64,000 bases of DNA from Paraglaciecola sp. MB-3u-78 (GTDB taxonomy: Bacteria > Pseudomonadota > Gammaproteobacteria > Enterobacterales > Alteromonadaceae): NCBI RefSeq assembly GCF_002835935.1, contig NZ_PJCF01000087.1, positions 186,001 to 250,000 of the forward strand, in the 5' to 3' direction. The notes below the pieces were generated by a model, which had not been told where the DNA came from, did not search any database, and saw only the letters and a list, made by a program, of their open reading frames with translations. This document shows positions 1 to 9,244 of this stretch, piece by piece (the stretch's first letter is position 1; every line of letters begins with the position of its first letter). The position numbers were made by a program, and so were the translations under genes.

Positions 1-807
1 GCAGCCTTTGGCACCAAAACCAAGGTTGTTTTTACCGAGCATGGGCGATTCTATCCTGATTCAAGCACGTGGAAACGCAAATTAATTAACCCTTGGTTAG
101 CTCGAATAACCAAACATATTACAGCCATTTCACAAGCAACCAAACAAGCCTTGGTCGACTTTGAAAACCTACCAAAAGAGCGTGTTGAGGTTATTTATAA
201 CGGCATAGCTCCGCTAACCCCGCCTTCTACGCTCGAACTTCTGGAACTACGGCGAGAGCTTGGATTAAGCTCAAAAGAAATCTGTATTGGCACAATTGCT
301 CGCTTTGATCCTATAAAAAACCACCTAATGATGCTGCAAGCATTCAAATTATGTTTGGACTCTGGTCTGCCATTAAAACTGCTGATTGTTGGGGATGGTG
401 AAATGCGCGAAACGATAGAAGCTGAAATTGTCACTCTTGATATCCAAGATAAAGTTATTCTAACCGGTTACAAAGATAGTCCACAAACTTACCTCGCTCT
501 AATGGATATTTTCCTTTTGTCTTCCTTTAGCGAAGGAACATCTATGACATTACTTGAAGCGATGTCACTAGGTAAACCCTGCATAGTGACAGACGCGGGA
601 GGCAATAAAGAAGTAATTCAAAACGGTGAAAATGGCACCGTCACTGAAAATGACAGCACGCAACAATTTGCTAAAGCTATTTTAACTTTAATAAATGATT
701 CCTCGCTCTATAATCAATATCATCAAGCAAGTCATCGTCGATTTGACTTATGTTTCGAAGCATCAATAATGGTGAGTCAGTTTGAAAAAATGTATCAGAA
801 ACCATAA
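1..807 (+). CDS. Glycosyltransferase family 4 (GT-B), C-terminal part; gene begins before the window
   Basis: The frame is open from base 1, so the gene is cut by the window edge; the first ATG/GTG/TTG codons inside are internal. The visible part carries the end of the N-terminal lobe (EHGRFYPD near residue 14) and the whole nucleotide-sugar-binding lobe: GTIARFDPIKNH, GDGEMRE, then the E-x7-E type signature in SEGTSMTLLEAMSLGKP that binds the donor diphosphate. Such enzymes add a sugar to a lipid-linked glycan on the cytoplasmic face of the inner membrane. Donor and acceptor cannot be read from sequence. It lies at the left edge of the exopolysaccharide region and points away from the acyltransferase that follows. 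The family call is firm; the specific function is unknown. Confidence 0.9.
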   Translation, partial: AAFGTKTKVVFTEHGRFYPDSSTWKRKLINPWLARITKHITAISQATKQALVDFENLPKERVEVIYNGIAPLTPPSTLELLELRRELGLSSKEICIGTIARFDPIKNHLMMLQAFKLCLDSGLPLKLLIVGDGEMRETIEAEIVTLDIQDKVILTGYKDSPQTYLALMDIFLLSSFSEGTSMTLLEAMSLGKPCIVTDAGGNKEVIQNGENGTVTENDSTQQFAKAILTLINDSSLYNQYHQASHRRFDLCFEASIMVSQFEKMYQKP

Positions 808-1222
808 AAATTCTAGTAGCTATTCAGCTGAAGGAAAATATTTACTCGTGTTCATTTCTAAAAATCATCTAAGACGTGACCTGAGTAAATCCTGTTTCAA
901 TAGTACATATAAAAATGTGATTCTAGCTTGTTGCTTATTCATTCCCTTGGCTAAAATATGAGCAACATTAAATAGTTGGCTAGTAGGGTATAACTACTAC
1001 CGTCCAAAATCTATGAATAGATAAATCAGGAAAACTGTCTATAGATAGAGCATTTTAGATTCTGCCAAGGTTTAAGTATCGTTAATATCCCTATATTTCC
1101 GAATTACTCAAATCCAATTATAGTTTTTACTGTTAGGGTAATATCAATGGATTGAGTTGCGTTCTTATAATTTTCCACCATAAGAATCAAGCTAATAAAA
1201 AAGAACGATATAATTTCCGACA
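808..1222. other. Intergenic stretch without a recognisable gene
   Basis: This gap lies between two converging genes. I see no convincing coding frame and no strong terminator. The only structure noticed is a short hairpin, tagtag (981-986) pairing with ctacta (994-999) over a 7-nt loop, with no T tract. Confidence 0.5.
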
Positions 1223-2236
1223 CTATTTCCGAGTTCGTGAAAATGACCATCTTATTTTTTCTAGTGGACTAAATAGCATACCCAAAATGACCGTAAACAT
1301 AATTGCAATGAGCCACGTGATCACAACGTTTAGGTCAAACTGACTTTGCATAGCTTTAGCAGAGGCATAGCCAACGCCTTGCCATAAATACAGTGAATAG
1401 CCATTTTTGACAAATAGTGATACGAATTTGTTTTCAGAAAGATAATTTATCACATTTGGAGAAATATAATTACAGGCCATAAAAATGATGGCAACCCAAA
1501 TACAACTAAACCACAAAAACATTAAATTAGGTGGGAATTTATTTAACTGCATATTTAAACTTTGATTTAAAAATACTACGCCTATTCCAAGCATGGAAAT
1601 GGCAATAGCTATAACAATCAATAAAGTATTACTTTTTAGCGTCAGTCCTCCCCCTAGTTTAAAACCAACATATGCCCAAAAGAAGTAAAATACTGGGGTA
1701 GCCAATCTAGCTTCTATATACCAATTGGCAAAATAAAGAAAAAAGCACAACAGTAAAAAACACAATACTAGTGGTAATTTTTTAATCCATTTATAAGTTA
1801 CAACGGGTAAAAGAAGGGTAACGATTAAAAAAGGGGGGATAAACCATAAGTGCCATGATAACGAAGAAACACTATGACCTTGACCGCGAGTAAAGGGATT
1901 TAACCAGGCAAAAAGGTTTTCCTGAATGTTGATATTCCCTTGAAGCATAGTGACTACGATAGCGCATACTAGTGCATAGGCAAAATAAGGAATATAAATT
2001 CTGCTCATTCGAGTCTGAGCATATTTAATGTATATTCTTAAATTTATTGAAGGATTTGTTTTTGCGTAAATTGCGTAGGCATAACCGGAAATAATAAAAA
2101 CGAGTGGCATTTCAAATAATAGTATTGAGGTAAATGCTTGTCCGAACCCGAGCCAATATACCCCATGAACAATAGTAACAATATATATCATGATAAGGCC
2201 TCTCGCTAAATCTAGCCTTTTATTTCTGTTTGACAT
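1223..2236 (-). CDS. Membrane acyltransferase, acyltransferase-3 family (polysaccharide O-acetylase type)
   Basis: A 337-residue polytopic membrane protein. It opens with RLDLARGLIMIYIVTIVHG, the usual first helix of acyltransferase-3 proteins with a histidine near its end, followed by FEMPLVFIISGYAY, the family's second-helix pattern. About ten hydrophobic segments follow. Related proteins move acetyl or other acyl groups from the cytoplasm onto exported polysaccharides (OafA, WcaF/fucose acetylase-like proteins). Its place among glycosyltransferases suggests that it decorates the exopolysaccharide made here. The length is normal for the short, single-domain form. It stands alone on its strand, with long gaps on both sides. 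The substrate and the position modified are not readable. Confidence 0.85.
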   Translation of the reverse strand: MSNRNKRLDLARGLIMIYIVTIVHGVYWLGFGQAFTSILLFEMPLVFIISGYAYAIYAKTNPSINLRIYIKYAQTRMSRIYIPYFAYALVCAIVVTMLQGNINIQENLFAWLNPFTRGQGHSVSSLSWHLWFIPPFLIVTLLLPVVTYKWIKKLPLVLCFLLLCFFLYFANWYIEARLATPVFYFFWAYVGFKLGGGLTLKSNTLLIVIAIAISMLGIGVVFLNQSLNMQLNKFPPNLMFLWFSCIWVAIIFMACNYISPNVINYLSENKFVSLFVKNGYSLYLWQGVGYASAKAMQSQFDLNVVITWLIAIMFTVILGMLFSPLEKIRWSFSRTRK

Positions 2237-2730
2237 TTTATATACCCTAACAATTATGGTAAATGGAAGCTGAATAACCTTCTCTAATGGCCATAGCGCT
2301 ATGGACTCAAAAGTGTTACTGATTGCATTAAACGATCATAACTTTGTTTAGTTTAATATTGCAAACTGTTGAAAGTAATCGATCCCTATCTTTGACGCTT
2401 GTAATCAGAATTTATTTAGACATTTTGTTACTTATTGTATAAATTCAAAAATTATCGATTTAGTTTTGTGTGGCCATTTACCTAATCACCAAATACCATG
2501 AATGCTTATCCATCCGATATTCCACCACTTTACAAATATATTTTCTGGTACTTAAGACCCAAGTAATGCCGCTCTTAAATTAGTCGTAGTTTTTCTTATT
2601 AGGCAACCAAATTAACTAAGCTACTTTACTGTAAGGATTGCTAGTACCATACGCCACAAATAAATGTCACTATAGCTTTATGTAGACTGAAGATGATTTT
2701 GAAATTAAGGTACTTAAAAGAGATGGCTAT
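2237..2730. other. Intergenic stretch between divergent genes
   Basis: This gap of about 490 bases separates the acyltransferase (minus) from the HAD-UbiA gene (plus), so it should hold promoters for both. It is AT-rich and has no coding frame that I would defend. I could not pick out a promoter with confidence. Confidence 0.5.
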
Positions 2731-4191
2731 ATGAATGAAAAGACTCACGACCATATAACTACAATAGATACGACACTATATGTAGACCTTGATGGTACTT
2801 TTATTAAATCAGATATGTTGTTAGAGACTTTTCTAGTTGCTTTCAAAAATAACCCTCTCATCGTTTTCACAGTTTTTTTTTGGTTATTACAGGGAAAAGC
2901 CTATCTCAAACAAAAGCTTAGTGAATCTGCTACAGTTAACGTCGCAAGCATACCAGTCAACCCGCAAACCTTTAAATTTCTAGAACAACAAAAATCACTA
3001 GGCCGAAAAATTGTATTGGCAACAGCTTCAAACCAAAGTATTGCTAAACAATTTGTCAATAATTATGTGGTTTTTGACAACTATATTGCATCCACCACAG
3101 AAAACAATTTAAAAGGTCAAAATAAGCTCGACGCCATCTTAAAATTATCCAAAGAGGACGAGAATAAGTTTGATTATATGGGCAATAGTATTGAAGACTT
3201 TATCTTGTTTGAAAAAGCCACTAATAGCTACCTAGTTGCACCAACAGCCAATGCAAGCCAGAAAAGTAAACAAGGTCAATTTTTTACTGAATGTTTCGAT
3301 GAAACATCAGCAGCTAGTTTAAAATTATGGATTAAACAGCTACGGATATATCAATGGCTAAAAAACGGCCTGATTTTTGTACCGCTTCTAGTCGCAAATC
3401 AATTTACCGACCTGCAAGCCATAACAAACACTCTCTTGGCCTTCGTGTCTTTTGGCCTATTGGCATCATCAACCTATGTGATGAATGACTTGGTAGATTT
3501 AGAGTCTGATAGAACTCATAAACGAAAATGCCATCGCCCTTTAGCCAGTTGTCAGATTCACATATTGCCCGCCATTATAGTAGCAACCATGCTATTTATT
3601 GTGTCTTTACTATTAGCTTGGTCGTTATCCAATAGTTTTTTAATGACTTTAGTGGTGTATTTAACCTTAACCCTATCCTATTCATTTAAAATTAAGCGTT
3701 ATTTTGGTATGGATGTTATTGCACTCGCTTCACTTTATACTATACGTATATTTGCAGGTGCAGCAGTTATTGGTGTCACCGTTTCTTTTTGGTTATTGTC
3801 CTTCTCTATGTTTATCTTTTTGAGCCTAGCTTTAGTTAAACGCTGCGCCGAATTAGTGGCACTAAAACAACAGAATCAGATTCAAATATCGGGTCGAGAT
3901 TATAATACCGATGATTTGTTGGTTTTTACTAGTTTTGGTACAACATCATCTTTAATTGCTGTGCTGATGTACTGTTTCTACATGAATAGCAACGTTTTAT
4001 CCAACCAATATCAGGAACCCCAATTGTTGTGGCTATCCTTACCAGCTTTGGGGTATTGGTTAATGCGTATGTGGGTAAAAACATTAAGAGGGGAAATGCA
4101 TGATGATCCTATTGTTTTTTCATTAAAAGACCGAGGCAGCATGCTCTCCATAATGATCATGGCAATCTTTACAATGGCGGCACACATTTAA
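2731..4191 (+). CDS. HAD phosphatase-UbiA prenyltransferase fusion (polyprenyl-phosphate pentose synthesis candidate)
   Basis: A 486-residue two-domain protein. Residues about 14-190 are a HAD-type hydrolase: VDLDGTF (D19-x-D21, nucleophile and acid/base), a TAS motif II in LATASNQ and GNSIEDFILF as the metal-binding motif. Residues about 205-486 are a UbiA-type membrane prenyltransferase with the motif NDLVDLESDRTH followed by RPLAS, the form seen in decaprenyl-phosphate phosphoribosyltransferases (DPPR synthase, Azorhizobium NoeC). In that pathway phosphoribosyl is moved to polyprenyl phosphate and the 5-phosphate is then removed. A synthase fused to a HAD phosphatase could therefore do both steps; this is inference. 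The stop codon overlaps the next ATG (TAATG), so the following transporter is translationally coupled. The family assignment is strong; the substrate is not proven. Confidence 0.85.
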   Translation: MNEKTHDHITTIDTTLYVDLDGTFIKSDMLLETFLVAFKNNPLIVFTVFFWLLQGKAYLKQKLSESATVNVASIPVNPQTFKFLEQQKSLGRKIVLATASNQSIAKQFVNNYVVFDNYIASTTENNLKGQNKLDAILKLSKEDENKFDYMGNSIEDFILFEKATNSYLVAPTANASQKSKQGQFFTECFDETSAASLKLWIKQLRIYQWLKNGLIFVPLLVANQFTDLQAITNTLLAFVSFGLLASSTYVMNDLVDLESDRTHKRKCHRPLASCQIHILPAIIVATMLFIVSLLLAWSLSNSFLMTLVVYLTLTLSYSFKIKRYFGMDVIALASLYTIRIFAGAAVIGVTVSFWLLSFSMFIFLSLALVKRCAELVALKQQNQIQISGRDYNTDDLLVFTSFGTTSSLIAVLMYCFYMNSNVLSNQYQEPQLLWLSLPALGYWLMRMWVKTLRGEMHDDPIVFSLKDRGSMLSIMIMAIFTMAAHI

Positions 4192-4562
4192 TGACTTTTT
4201 TTGTTTTTATCCTCATTATAATTAGTATCTTTTTATCTGTTTCAGCACAGATATTATTAAAGAATGGCATGAGTAGTCAAAGTGTTACTCAGGCCTTAAG
4301 TTCAGGACCAATAGATAGCATATTGAGTATTGTCACGAATATTAGCGTTATTTCAGGACTTTCGGCCTATGTAGCAAGTGTTGGCTTTTGGTTAATTGTT
4401 CTTAGTAGAATGGACGTCAGTAAAGCTTACCCGTTTGTTGGTTTGGGGTTTATTCTAACTATGTTATTTGCTTATGTTTTTTTAAATGAGCCAATTACTT
4501 TAATGAAATTGGTCGGCACTAGCTTTGTATTTATTGGCATAATTTTGGTTTCAATGTCCTAG
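4191..4562 (+). CDS. Small EamA/SMR-type membrane transporter (ArnE-like lipid-linked sugar flippase subunit)
   Basis: A 123-residue protein with four predicted membrane helices. It has the SMR/EamA half-transporter layout, including SRMDVSKAYPFVGLGFILT in the third helix and FLNEPITLMKLVGTSFVFIGI in the last. Proteins of this size include ArnE/ArnF, which flip undecaprenyl-phosphate aminoarabinose to the periplasm. The gene overlaps the HAD-UbiA fusion by one base (TAATG), which makes it likely to move the polyprenyl-phosphate sugar made by that enzyme. That link is inference from coupling. Such proteins usually work as homo- or heterodimers, and no second small subunit is seen nearby. Confidence 0.8.
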   Translation: MTFFVFILIIISIFLSVSAQILLKNGMSSQSVTQALSSGPIDSILSIVTNISVISGLSAYVASVGFWLIVLSRMDVSKAYPFVGLGFILTMLFAYVFLNEPITLMKLVGTSFVFIGIILVSMS

Positions 4563-4607
4563 ATTTTATAAAAATTTTCGAGAGTAAAAACCTAATACTA
4601 ATAACTG

Positions 4608-5462
4608 TTATTTAACCAAACCTAATTTTTTTAGTTTATCGCGATATTTCCATTTATATTGGAGCTGAAACTCCCCTATTATTTTTTGATGTATGTGATA
4701 ATAAGTTAATTCGAGCCACCCTGGCGAAATAGGCGCATGATCAAGAACATACCCATTTGCCTCTAGCTCTCGACCCGCAACTAATTCAACTAAAGCTATT
4801 TCACGGCTGGTCAATGCCTTACGCCATTTATCACTGTGGGACTGGTCAGCTGGTTTAGTGGTATTGATATTTTCTCTATTAACTTGAAAATCTAACTTTT
4901 TGTTGTGAAACTCAAGCATTTGTGGAGAGAACTCTACGCCAATAAAATCACAAAGTTGCGCCAGTACCTCTGGTAAATTTTGCACCAAATCTTCATAACG
5001 AATAGTTAAACATTTTCCCTGCATTTTTTTAGCGAAAGCCATTTGCAGTGCCACTTCTTTTTGCCAGCGCAGAGCCCCAGTATAGGCGTTAGTGCCTAAG
5101 CCCCAGCGATTATCCATGTAGCTGTTTACAACGCCACGGCCATCTCTTATAATTAATATATATTTAGAATCTGGAAAACAACGCTCAAGTACATCAAGTT
5201 CATACGTCAATAAAGGTTCTTTCCACCCCCACAAGAGTTCTTCCCCCTTTTCTATTGGCAAAGAAACACTATGAATATCAAAAACCTTAGTAGTAATCCT
5301 TTTCAACAAAGTTTCTTTGTCCAAATGACCACTAAACAGATCATCCATCGGTAATTCATTCTGGATATATAATCGAGGGTGACTACTTAATATTCGTGTA
5401 AGTAACGTTGTACCCGAACGTTGAGTGCCAAGTAAAAACAGTGGGTTGTAAAGTTTATTCAA
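4608..5462 (-). CDS. Sulfotransferase (PAPS-dependent, carbohydrate type)
   Basis: The 5'-phosphosulfate-binding loop is clear near the N-terminus (LLGTQRSGTTLLTRIL). The 3'-phosphate-binding segment follows in YILIIRDGRGVVNSYMD. These enzymes transfer sulfate from PAPS to a sugar hydroxyl. The frame is open back to an ATG at 5546, but that would overlap the upstream glycosyltransferase by 88 bases. I prefer the TTG at 5462, which overlaps the upstream stop (TTGA) and leaves the domain complete at about 284 residues. The start remains uncertain because no strong ribosome-binding site is visible. Together with a second sulfotransferase at 23640-24221, it suggests a sulfated exopolysaccharide. 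Confidence 0.88.
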   Translation of the reverse strand: MNKLYNPLFLLGTQRSGTTLLTRILSSHPRLYIQNELPMDDLFSGHLDKETLLKRITTKVFDIHSVSLPIEKGEELLWGWKEPLLTYELDVLERCFPDSKYILIIRDGRGVVNSYMDNRWGLGTNAYTGALRWQKEVALQMAFAKKMQGKCLTIRYEDLVQNLPEVLAQLCDFIGVEFSPQMLEFHNKKLDFQVNRENINTTKPADQSHSDKWRKALTSREIALVELVAGRELEANGYVLDHAPISPGWLELTYYHIHQKIIGEFQLQYKWKYRDKLKKLGLVK

Positions 5463-6331
5463 AGCGGTACATTCACTTTTTCTAATTTTTGATTCTGTTT
5501 GATAATACGCTTTACGACAAAGTACCGATCCAATATATTGAACCATTTAGCGTTAGACTTGATATCACTTAAAACAGATGCATTAATTTTATCGAGTACC
5601 CTTGGCCAAGAGAGAAATGAACACTTTTCCAAGTACTTTTCCTGATATTTACCTAATCGATATCTAACTATGCGATTAATGTAGAGTTGCCGGTCAGCTT
5701 TTGAAAATAAAGATAAACTATCAAAACGATAACCACTTTCTGAGTCATAAATGATTCGGCCCTCTTTGGGATTAGAGATATCTTCTAAATCACGATTTAC
5801 AATTTTAGTAATGGCTGAATCAATCCAACCTAACCCAATAGGTAAGTAAAATGATTTTTGCCGTATCTTTTCAATAAACTCCATCTTTAAAGCGTAACAA
5901 TTACCAAAAAGACAACGCCCTTGTTTAACCATATCTAGATATTGCTGTTGATTACGACCTGAAAAAGGTAGGCCTGCGGCAGCATTCGCGAATTCTGCAT
6001 TTGCAAGACACTGACTCAATCTCCCAAAAGTACCGGGTACAAATTGCACATCTGCATCTACAAAAAAATGCACTGGTGAACCATTGGCTATATTGTGAAC
6101 ATAGTGATTCCAAGCATTACACTTATCTCCCAGTTCTAGTTCGATCAGCGAGATTTTATCACTTGAAACAGCCAACTGGAATTTCACTATTTCACTGGAT
6201 GTATTGTCTGTGCAGCCATTAGCAATCACATAAAGTTTGTTAAGATTAACGTCAACAGAATCCAAAACGCTAGAGATGGAATTAACAATATGCTTTTCCT
6301 CGTTGTGGGCAAACATGACTATATTATACAA
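5459..6331 (-). CDS. Glycosyltransferase family 2 (GT-A fold)
   Basis: The N-terminal Rossmann-like half is typical of GT2: YNIVMFAHNEEKHI, then VIANGCTDNT, then HFFVDADVQFVP, where DAD is the metal/nucleotide-sugar motif. The enzyme should act in the cytoplasm on a lipid-linked acceptor. The TTG at 6331 is preceded by AGAAGGA at about 11 bases. The frame also extends to a GTG at 6370 that lacks a visible ribosome-binding site. Its 3' end abuts the sulfotransferase, and the polymerase gene lies just upstream, so polymerase, glycosyltransferase and sulfotransferase look like one transcript. The sugar transferred is not readable. Confidence 0.85.
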   Translation of the reverse strand: MYNIVMFAHNEEKHIVNSISSVLDSVDVNLNKLYVIANGCTDNTSSEIVKFQLAVSSDKISLIELELGDKCNAWNHYVHNIANGSPVHFFVDADVQFVPGTFGRLSQCLANAEFANAAAGLPFSGRNQQQYLDMVKQGRCLFGNCYALKMEFIEKIRQKSFYLPIGLGWIDSAITKIVNRDLEDISNPKEGRIIYDSESGYRFDSLSLFSKADRQLYINRIVRYRLGKYQEKYLEKCSFLSWPRVLDKINASVLSDIKSNAKWFNILDRYFVVKRIIKQNQKLEKVNVPL

Positions 6332-6381
6332 AGTAATGATTTTCCTTCTCAGACGAGCATGACGAAGCACTTGAAAGTAAG

Positions 6382-7683
6382 TTAGCCATGTTGCTTAACT
6401 ACTTCAACATTAATAGATTTTTGTTTGTTATAAATATGCTCTGTCAGTAGTCCTAACATCAATAAGAAATAGAACGGTTCGTAAATAACCAAATCAAGAA
6501 ACATCGACCCAGCATAAAAACCTGTCAATGCCACCATAGTAGAATTATTTATGTAAGACATAGTTGAGCTAGGATCCGTTTCACTTTTACGTATTCTTCT
6601 AAAACGTTTAAACTGCAACCAATAAAAACTCAAATAGATAATACCATTCAGCAGTCCGGAGTTTGCTGCAAAGTTTAAAAATGTGTTGTGCGCAACATAA
6701 GCGGGTCTGCCAGGATAAAAGATACGCGTCGCTTCTTGAAAACGCTGTACACCGACACCCAATAATGGAAATTTTGCAATCAATCCTAATCCAGTATCCC
6801 AAGATTGAAGCCTTGGATCGAGTTTCTCTTCGGGTTGAGATTCAGCTGCAGCCATAGTATCTGTGGTTCGTATTAACAGCTGACCACCTTGGTAAATTAC
6901 AGCCGCGATTAGACCACAAACCAACAACACTCCAAATATACGAGATTTAATTACCAGGTAAGAGGCTAGTGTTGCCACAGCCACGGCTAATAAAGCACCT
7001 CTCGAGCCCGTTAAAATAATGCTATGCCAGAGAAAAAGAAGACCTAAACCAAACAACCCTCGCATTATTAAAGACTTGAAATAAAAAATCCCAAATAATA
7101 AAAAAGGCATACCAGTAACAAACAACATGGCAAACTTGTTTTCATCTCTATAAGGGCTTTGCCATGGTCCCATTAGTCGTCCATTCAAAAACTGCCGCAT
7201 ATTCCATTCAAAATATTGCGTGTTGCTCCAATAGACATAATAAAGAATAAGGCCAGCAAATAGCAAAGCCAACACCCTTAATGCCCTTTCAGTTGTAATG
7301 AGCGGCAAAGAAATAAAATACATCAAAATGATGATATTAAAAACATAAAGAACAAGTTCTGAGCTGGTAGCTGTTCTAAATTCACCGATAGGGCTAAAGT
7401 AATCAGATAAGTTAAACATAATCCAAAACATCACAAGAAACAGGTTTTGCTTGTAGCGATAAATAGAAAAATCGAGCTTTTTATTGAAGGCTTGCCACAT
7501 GAAAACTACAATTACAGTTCCAGCTGCAACGGTAAAGGCAGGTATCCCTTCAAAAATCCAAAACCAAATAAACTGAGGCGCCATTATTGACATAAGGAAA
7601 TAAGCATAAACCGCAGTTTCCTGGTATTTAAACGATCTGACTACCGTTGCTATGAGCAAAAGATATAAAAGTACTGTTCCCAT
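6382..7683 (-). CDS. O-antigen ligase/polymerase family membrane protein (Wzy-like)
   Basis: A 433-residue protein with about 11-12 hydrophobic helices. The O-antigen ligase family pattern is seen in IILTGSRGALLAVAVA and in a large periplasmic loop that contains the family-type segment LLGVGVQRFQEATRIFYPG with VAHNTFLNFAANSG just after it (the conserved H-N pair). Such proteins polymerise undecaprenyl-linked repeat units or ligate finished glycans on the periplasmic side. In XrtA loci a related protein is annotated as exosortase-A-associated O-glycosylation ligase; the GPWQSPYRDENKFAM stretch recalls it, but I cannot separate ligase from polymerase. It is the only such protein in the window, so it is the best Wzy candidate for this locus. 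Confidence 0.82.
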   Translation of the reverse strand: MGTVLLYLLLIATVVRSFKYQETAVYAYFLMSIMAPQFIWFWIFEGIPAFTVAAGTVIVVFMWQAFNKKLDFSIYRYKQNLFLVMFWIMFNLSDYFSPIGEFRTATSSELVLYVFNIIILMYFISLPLITTERALRVLALLFAGLILYYVYWSNTQYFEWNMRQFLNGRLMGPWQSPYRDENKFAMLFVTGMPFLLFGIFYFKSLIMRGLFGLGLLFLWHSIILTGSRGALLAVAVATLASYLVIKSRIFGVLLVCGLIAAVIYQGGQLLIRTTDTMAAAESQPEEKLDPRLQSWDTGLGLIAKFPLLGVGVQRFQEATRIFYPGRPAYVAHNTFLNFAANSGLLNGIIYLSFYWLQFKRFRRIRKSETDPSSTMSYINNSTMVALTGFYAGSMFLDLVIYEPFYFLLMLGLLTEHIYNKQKSINVEVVKQHG

Positions 7684-8086
7684 TATTCACTACACTTTAC
7701 ATTTAAATTTGACTGCTTCTGTAGATACAAATGATATCGTTGACGCATGTATCATATACATCAGTATTATCATTCAAAGTTTTTTTACTACTACTTTCTA
7801 TTACTAGATATTGAATTCGTTTAAAGCAGAAGACACATTAAATGCGAATACAAAAAATTAGGATAACATCGTTTATTGAATAATAAGAATGGAATTATTT
7901 TTTTTGATCATCTACACAAACTAATTTATGAAATAAAAACATTATATTAAAGTAAGAGTAAAGGCAGTAATATGCTGAGTTACTAAGGGCATTCAATTTG
8001 GGAGACAGCTAGCTGTGCCAAAATAGTATGTAGTTGCAAAGACGAAAGCGAAACCTAAATTGGCTTGGAACTGGGGAGTGAAAAAG
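7684..8086. other. Divergent intergenic region with a 12-bp palindrome
   Basis: This AT-rich gap separates the polymerase (minus) and a GT4 gene (plus) and must carry promoters for both. A perfect 12-bp palindrome, acagctagctgt, lies at 8005-8016, about 70 bases before the GT4 start. It may be an operator, but no partner protein is identified. Nothing else stands out. Confidence 0.4.
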
Positions 8087-9244
8087 TTGCGTATTGGGAT
8101 ATATATCGAACCGGTAAAAGTGTCGGACAAAACAGGCATAAGTCGTTATATCATAGGACTAGTCGAGTCTTTGGTAAGTTTGGATAAAGACAATATTTAC
8201 TATTTGTATTATCAAACAAACTTGCTAAATAAAGAAGTTATTGACTGGCTCAACGACTGCCCAAATACCAGACATAAACCGCTGAGATTCCCTCAAAAAT
8301 GGCTTAGTGAACGACCTCGATTATGGTGGCAATTTTACCTTCCATTTGTTTTGTATTTGGACAAAATCGATGTTTTTCATGGACCAAATCATTATGTACC
8401 ATTGAAAGGCAAGATCCCTAGTGTGGTCACTATTCACGATCTTGCATATTATTATATGGATGTGCATGGCGAAGAAATGGACCGTATTTTGAAACAATGG
8501 ACAAACCAAGCAATGGCAACGGCGACTAAAGTCGTAACAGTGTCAAAATCAACAGCGAAAGATTGTCAAAAAGAAGGTGTCTCAAATAACAAGTTATCCG
8601 TAATCTACCAAGGTTACGAGGATGCTGACAAAACGACAGTTGAAAAACTGGATTTTAGCGCAACTCATTTAGCAGATAAATCGATCCCCTTTATTCTTTT
8701 TATTGGTACAATCCAGCCACGAAAAAACATTCCATGCCTAATACAAAGTTTTGCCGAAATATGCCAACAAATTCCCCATAACTTGGTCATTGCAGGCGCG
8801 CCAGGCAATGATAGTCAACTTGTTGATGAATTAATAATACGTCATGGTTTGGAAAGCAGGGTAATTAAACTTGGATACATTAGCGATAAACAGCGAAGTG
8901 CTCTATACCAGCATGCTGAGGTATTTGTATATCCAAGTAAATATGAAGGTTTTGGCTTAGTTATTCTCGAAGCTATGTCTTATGGCGTACCAGTTATAAC
9001 ATCAGATAATAGTTCATTGCCAGAAGCAGCAGGTGGGGCAGCGATATTGGTTGATGCCAACTCTATGAGTCAATTAGCTAAAGCGATGAAAGATGTTTGT
9101 ACAGACGCTTCTCTTCGGGAGAGTTTAGCTATACGAGGTCGACAGCAATCTACTCAATTTACATGGATAAATTGCGCCACAGCTATGCTACAACTATACG
9201 AAGACACCGCTCTTAAAACTACATTGAGAGATGAACCTTGTTAA
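8087..9244 (+). CDS. Glycosyltransferase family 4 (GT-B)
   Basis: An approximately 385-residue GT4 enzyme. The N-lobe has HGPNHYVPL and TIHDLAYYY. The C-lobe has GTIQPRKNI and the E-x7-E donor site in YEGFGLVILEAMSYGVP. The likely start is the TTG at 8087, read as MRIGIYIEP, because GGGGAG lies 8 bases upstream; the frame is open to an earlier TTG at 8060. Mannosyl- and other hexosyltransferases of capsule and O-antigen pathways look like this. It overlaps the next glycosyltransferase by 7 bases, so the two are probably translated together and may add successive sugars. Confidence 0.88.
   Translation: MRIGIYIEPVKVSDKTGISRYIIGLVESLVSLDKDNIYYLYYQTNLLNKEVIDWLNDCPNTRHKPLRFPQKWLSERPRLWWQFYLPFVLYLDKIDVFHGPNHYVPLKGKIPSVVTIHDLAYYYMDVHGEEMDRILKQWTNQAMATATKVVTVSKSTAKDCQKEGVSNNKLSVIYQGYEDADKTTVEKLDFSATHLADKSIPFILFIGTIQPRKNIPCLIQSFAEICQQIPHNLVIAGAPGNDSQLVDELIIRHGLESRVIKLGYISDKQRSALYQHAEVFVYPSKYEGFGLVILEAMSYGVPVITSDNSSLPEAAGGAAILVDANSMSQLAKAMKDVCTDASLRESLAIRGRQQSTQFTWINCATAMLQLYEDTALKTTLRDEPC

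Noticed and set aside
5463-5546. ATG start of the sulfotransferase at 5546
   Set aside because: It would overlap the upstream glycosyltransferase by 88 bases and the added residues do not resemble the family N-terminus; a TTG at the upstream stop gives a complete domain.
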